NCBI GenBank assembly: GCA_000283575.1
Contig: AP012044.1
Span: forward strand, 1,302,001-1,366,000
Length of the DNA stretch: 64,000 nt
DNA from: Oscillibacter valericigenes Sjm18-20
GTDB lineage: Bacteria > Bacillota > Clostridia > Oscillospirales > Oscillospiraceae
Direction of reading: 5' to 3'
Below, piece after piece: positions 61,301-64,000 of the stretch. How positions within the stretch are numbered: the first letter of the stretch is position 1; every line of letters begins with the position of its first letter. The translations under genes were made by a program, and so were the position numbers. The notes under the pieces are model-generated. The model was not told the origin of the DNA. It saw only the letters and a program-made list of their open reading frames with translations, and searched no databases.

Positions 61301-63836
61301 CAGCCACATCAATTTCTCCGGCATGAACCCGGAAATCACCCTGCGAAAGCATCAGGTCAACGCCATCGCCCACGTCATGTATGGCGGAAATACCCTGCTG
61401 GCACACGTCGTGGGGGCAGGCAAAACTTTCGAGATGGTCGCCGCCGCCATGGAATCCAAGCGTTTAGGACTGTGCCAAAAATCTCTGTTTGTAGTGCCCA
61501 ATCACCTGACGGAACAGTGGGCGACTGAGTTTTTGCAGCTCTACCCCGCCGCCAACATTCTGGTGGCAACCAAGAAGGACTTTGAAACCAAAAACCGCAA
61601 GAAATTCTGCGGGCGCATTGCCACCGGGGACTACGACGCCGTTATCATCGGTCACAGCCAGTTTGAAAAAATCCCCGTGAGTACGGATCGCCAGCGGGCA
61701 ATTTTGCAGCAGCAGATGGACGAAATCCTGCTGGGCATCAATGAAGCCAAGCGTGAACACGCCGAGAATTTCACCGTTAAGCAGATGGAGAAAACCCGGA
61801 AGGGCTTGCAGATAAAAATCGACAAGCTCAACGACCAGAGCCGCAAGGACGACGTGGTCACCTTTGAAGAATTGGGCTGTGACAGGCTCTTTATTGATGA
61901 GAGCCAAGCGTTCAAAAATTTGTTTTTATACACAAAAATGCGCAATGTTGGCGGTATTGCCCAGACGGAAGCACAGAAAAGTTCGGACTTATTTATGAAA
62001 TGCCGCTACCTCGATGAATTAACGGGAGGTCGCGGCATTGTCTTTGCCACCGGCACTCCCATCAGCAACAGCATGGTGGAGCTGTATACGATTCAGCGGT
62101 ACTTGCAGATGAACGCCTTGCAGGAGCAGGGCTTGCAGCACTTTGATTCATGGGCGGCAAACTACGGCGAAACTGTCACCGCAATCGAGCTGTCCCCGGA
62201 GGGCACCGGCTACCGAGCAAAGACCCGGTTCGCCAAATTTTATAATCTGCCGGAGTTGATGTCCATGTTCAAGAATGTGGCGGACATCCAGACAGCGGAT
62301 ATGCTGAAGCTCCCGGTGCCGGAGGCGCACTACCATAACGTGGCCTTAAAGCCTTCCGAGTACCAGAAAGAAATGGTGGCGTCGCTGGCGGAGCGCGCGG
62401 AGCGTGTACGCAACCGGGAGGTGGACAGCAGTGTGGACAATATGCTGCTCATCACCAACGACGGGCGAAAACTGGCGCTGGATCAGCGGCTTGTAAACCC
62501 CATGCTTCCAGACGACCCCAGCAGTAAAGCCGCCAAGTGCGCGGAGAATGTGTTTGAAATCTGGCAGCGCACAACGGAGAAACGATCCACCCAGATGGTA
62601 TTCTGCGATTTGTCTACGCCTTCAGCGGCAAGACCCATTGAAATGGTGATGGATGGCGATACTGCGAAAATGGCTCCATTTCAAAATGTGTATGTAGATA
62701 TTGAGAGGAAGCTGTTGGCTCTTGGCATTCCAGAAAATGAGATTGCATTTGTTCACAATGCAAAATCCGAGGCGCAGAAGAAGGACCTGTTTGCGAAAGT
62801 CCGCTCCGGACAGGTGCGCGTCCTGCTGGGCAGCACCCAGCGCATGGGTGCCGGCACGAATGTTCAGCAAAAATTGGCGGCGCTTCACCATGTGGATTGC
62901 CCGTGGCGGCCATCCGATTTGCAGCAGCGTGAAGGCAGAATCATTCGGCAGGGCAACGAAAATCCGGAGGTGGATATTTACAGTTACGTCACCGAGGGCA
63001 CCTTTGACGCCTACCTCTATCAGCTGGTGGAGAGCAAGCAGAAGTTCATTTCCCAGATCATGACCAGCAAATCGCCGGTACGCTCTGCCGAGGATGTGGA
63101 CGAACAGGCCCTTTCCTATGCCGAAATCAAGGCGCTTGCCAGCGGCAATCCGATGATAAAAGAAAAAATGGATTTGGATATTGCGGTTTCCAAGCTGAAG
63201 CTGCTGAAATCCAGCCATTTGAGCCAGCGGTACGCGCTGGAGGATGCCATTGCCAAGACATTCCCCAGAGATATTGCCGAGCAGCAAACTCGGCTTGCCG
63301 GCTACGGTGCTGACATCGCCGCGGTTACGGAGCATACATACCCCGGCGCGGAAGGCTTTTCCCCCATGACGCTGGCGGGGACTACTTATGCCGAAAAGAA
63401 AGAAGCGGGCGCAGCGCTGCTGGCGCTGTGCCAGAGCATGGTTTCGCCGGAGGCCATGCAGATCGGCACTTACCGGGGACTGACGCTGGAACTTTCCTTT
63501 GACAGTTTTGCGCAGGAGTACCGCCTGGCCATGATTGGGCAGCTGCGTCACATGGTGACACTGGGCACGGATATGTTCGGCAATTTGCAGCGTATGGATA
63601 ACTACTTGGAAACCCTGCCGGTCAAGGAGCAGACCTGCCGGGAAAGGCTGGGCGATCTGCAAACGCAGATGGAAACCGCCAAAACGGAGGTAGAGGCCCC
63701 CTTTGCCCGGGAGGACGAACTAAAGACCAAAACGGCCAGACTGGAGGAGCTGAACGCATTGCTGAATATGGATAATGAAGCGCCTGCGGAACCAGAACAG
63801 GCGGAAAAACCAAAAGAAAAGGAGATGGAACGATAA
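58377..63836 (+). CDS. C-terminal part of giant element protein: MutS-I-like, N6-methylase and SNF2 helicase
   Basis: 1,819 residues in the same frame as the upstream ORF. Order: a MutS domain-I-like segment (HPDHLVAVHMGDYYELYGDDA, about residues 39-100); an adenine methylase domain with EPACGTGNF (340-348) and a degenerate GNVPFG (403-408) instead of NPPY; and an SF2/SNF2 helicase with GAGKT (about 1012), FIDESQAFKN (about 1171) and QQREGRIIRQGN (about 1516). A coiled-coil tail follows. The nominal GTG at 58377 has no usable ribosome binding site (AGGATAA is 17 nt away), so it is best seen as the downstream half of one gene interrupted at 58353. Confidence 0.88.
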   Translation: MVSAVEASLGKEQTSETPPALAPYNLAAEEAYRHAKEEHPDHLVAVHMGDYYELYGDDAATAAEILHSKTLIRSLSTGEETTTGFLAEAWAANLKALWRAGRNVLLIDQGDNGQFYPVKERLASDYIPIHAQIQIEGRQFEVESVSFEQDKVSLRDITFQNGTGFPISRIEPIDFVRSYIDEPEPGADEPIIESAEQPAQKTRLPPVPKKKEGVDAAMPLYQDGINYRITDDNLGAGTPSERYANNVAAIRLLEKMDKEGYPATAEEQEVLAKYVGWGGLADCFDPKDSRYEELKSLLSEAEYASARESTLTAFYTPPVVIRSIYQALTDMGFAQGNILEPACGTGNFLGLLPGSMAGSKLYGVELDDVSGRIARHLYQRSSIAVQGYEKTGFQDNFFDVAVGNVPFGQFKVPDRRYDRLNLPIHEYFIAKTLDKVRPGGVIAFVTSSYTMDKKTATTRKYIAQRAELLGAIRLPNNTFKAAAGTEVVSDILFLQKRDRMVDIEPEWVHLATDDNGIQMNSYFIDHPDMVLGEMKMVSGPYGPEPTCAPYPEQDLGTLLQNAIQNIHAEISDYDRNDELDGEDKSIEADPSVRNFSYTLVDNQIYYRENSRMNPVEVSKTAESRIRGMISLRDCVRTLLEYQTEDYPEEEIKAQQAMLNILYDRFTKDYGLINSRGNSIAFSEDSSYFLLCSLEVVNENGELLRKADLFTKRTIRCHKPAEKVDTAVEALALSIGEKARVDMDYMGQLTGKTEEQLFADLTGVAFLNPDYVEGMNDKYLPADEYLSGNVRQKLTQAKELAANDPQYQINADALAQVQPVDLTASEISVRLGATWLNPDYYRQFTFETLGTPRSAQWSIKVHYSKLTGEWRIEGKSKDYGNVKAFNTYGTKRINAYEIIEDSLNLKDVRIFNYVYDADGNKTAVLNKKETAIAQSKQKLLKEAFSEWLWKNPDRRETICKAYNVLFNSNRPREYDGSHINFSGMNPEITLRKHQVNAIAHVMYGGNTLLAHVVGAGKTFEMVAAAMESKRLGLCQKSLFVVPNHLTEQWATEFLQLYPAANILVATKKDFETKNRKKFCGRIATGDYDAVIIGHSQFEKIPVSTDRQRAILQQQMDEILLGINEAKREHAENFTVKQMEKTRKGLQIKIDKLNDQSRKDDVVTFEELGCDRLFIDESQAFKNLFLYTKMRNVGGIAQTEAQKSSDLFMKCRYLDELTGGRGIVFATGTPISNSMVELYTIQRYLQMNALQEQGLQHFDSWAANYGETVTAIELSPEGTGYRAKTRFAKFYNLPELMSMFKNVADIQTADMLKLPVPEAHYHNVALKPSEYQKEMVASLAERAERVRNREVDSSVDNMLLITNDGRKLALDQRLVNPMLPDDPSSKAAKCAENVFEIWQRTTEKRSTQMVFCDLSTPSAARPIEMVMDGDTAKMAPFQNVYVDIERKLLALGIPENEIAFVHNAKSEAQKKDLFAKVRSGQVRVLLGSTQRMGAGTNVQQKLAALHHVDCPWRPSDLQQREGRIIRQGNENPEVDIYSYVTEGTFDAYLYQLVESKQKFISQIMTSKSPVRSAEDVDEQALSYAEIKALASGNPMIKEKMDLDIAVSKLKLLKSSHLSQRYALEDAIAKTFPRDIAEQQTRLAGYGADIAAVTEHTYPGAEGFSPMTLAGTTYAEKKEAGAALLALCQSMVSPEAMQIGTYRGLTLELSFDSFAQEYRLAMIGQLRHMVTLGTDMFGNLQRMDNYLETLPVKEQTCRERLGDLQTQMETAKTEVEAPFAREDELKTKTARLEELNALLNMDNEAPAEPEQAEKPKEKEMER

Positions 63837-64000
63837 TGGGCTATCAGGAGAGTTTGGTGTACATTCGCCCGCAGCGGATGTTTGATGTCATGGTGCGAAA
63901 ATGCGAGCAGGCGTTCAGGAATGGCTATTATGCCGCGCTGGGCGCGGAGCCGGAGTCTGTCATCACGCTCAAGCAGCCGCTGGAGGGAATGCCGCCCGGC
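63836..64000 (+). CDS. Element gene, truncated at the window end
   Basis: The start ATG overlaps the preceding TAA by one base (TAATG) and has AAAAGGAG upstream. The visible 55 residues read MGYQESLVYIRPQRMFDVMV, then RKCEQAFRNGYYAALGAEPE and a Pro/Gly end. No family is recognised; it belongs to the same operon. Confidence 0.65.
   Translation, partial: MGYQESLVYIRPQRMFDVMVRKCEQAFRNGYYAALGAEPESVITLKQPLEGMPPG

Larger units (their letters stand above)
52124..64000 (+). mobile_element. Left part of an integrative and conjugative element (Tn1549/CTn-like)
   Basis: From within murA to the window end the gene content changes completely: parA, parB, two small accessory genes, and a giant helicase/N6-methylase frame typical of Tn1549-like elements, with an overprinted tnpV. 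Integrase, relaxase and mating-pair genes are not in view and should lie to the right, followed by the rest of murA. The left boundary is placed by loss of MurA similarity; exact att ends cannot be defined without the right junction. An inverted pair TGTGGTG/CACCACA (52126-52158) near the junction could be part of the recombination site. Confidence 0.8.

Overview
The window reads as a chromosomal segment of a GC-rich, spore-forming gut Clostridia (order Oscillospirales, in the general neighbourhood of Oscillibacter, Flavonifractor and Lawsonibacter) carrying the left end of an integrative and conjugative element. This rests on a SpoVAF/GerA spore germination protein, Firmicute-type LexA, a division and cell wall (dcw) cluster with a SpoVD-like PASTA penicillin-binding protein, strong AGGAGG-type ribosome binding sites with frequent GTG and TTG starts, and sigma-A promoters with 16-18 bp spacers. 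The genus call is an inference; no rRNA or tRNA gene was recognised.

Layout. 1-4.2 kb: the end of an unknown membrane-anchored protein, then recG and a thyA-folA operon on the minus strand. 4.4-8.5 kb: an AraC regulator beside a MATE exporter, and a sodium:neurotransmitter-type symporter. 8.7-17.9 kb: a DUF2156-GNAT fusion, a SpoVAF-like protein, a YjdF-like membrane protein with an acyl-ACP thioesterase and a lipoprotein, an FMN alpha-hydroxy-acid dehydrogenase, a DUF4349 lipoprotein, a UlaG-like hydrolase and a DUF6512 protein. 18-21.3 kb: an xpaC-telA-TPM operon. 21.5-30.4 kb: a polysaccharide deacetylase, a decayed IS110 transposase, secG, lexA behind a structured leader, a peptide-binding lipoprotein, pgeF, secA and a DapF-like epimerase. 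30.6-39.8 kb: DUF2461, HD and zinc-ribbon proteins, glpK, a lipase-like hydrolase, a CmpB-like membrane protein, a family-4 uracil-DNA glycosylase, the fakA-asp23 pair and rarD. 39.8-41.4 kb: rsmD-coaD and a coiled-coil gene.

41.6-52.1 kb is the dcw cluster: mraZ, rsmH, a small DUF6440 gene, ftsL, PASTA-PBP, murE, mraY, ftsW, murG, murA. It makes and flips lipid II and builds septal peptidoglycan. murF and murD are absent from their usual places. A four-box, 10-bp-phased MraZ operator lies just downstream of the mraZ promoter.

At about 52,124 murA is cut one codon after its catalytic-cysteine codon by a Tn1549/CTn-like element that runs off the window. The element starts with a terminator and a palindrome, then parA, parB, two small unknown genes and a giant helicase/DNA-methylase frame of about 2,900 codons. 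That frame is broken by one in-frame TAG and carries a complete tnpV gene, with its own ribosome binding site, overprinted in another frame inside its linker. The murA insertion, the amber codon and the overprinted tnpV are the most interesting observations here.
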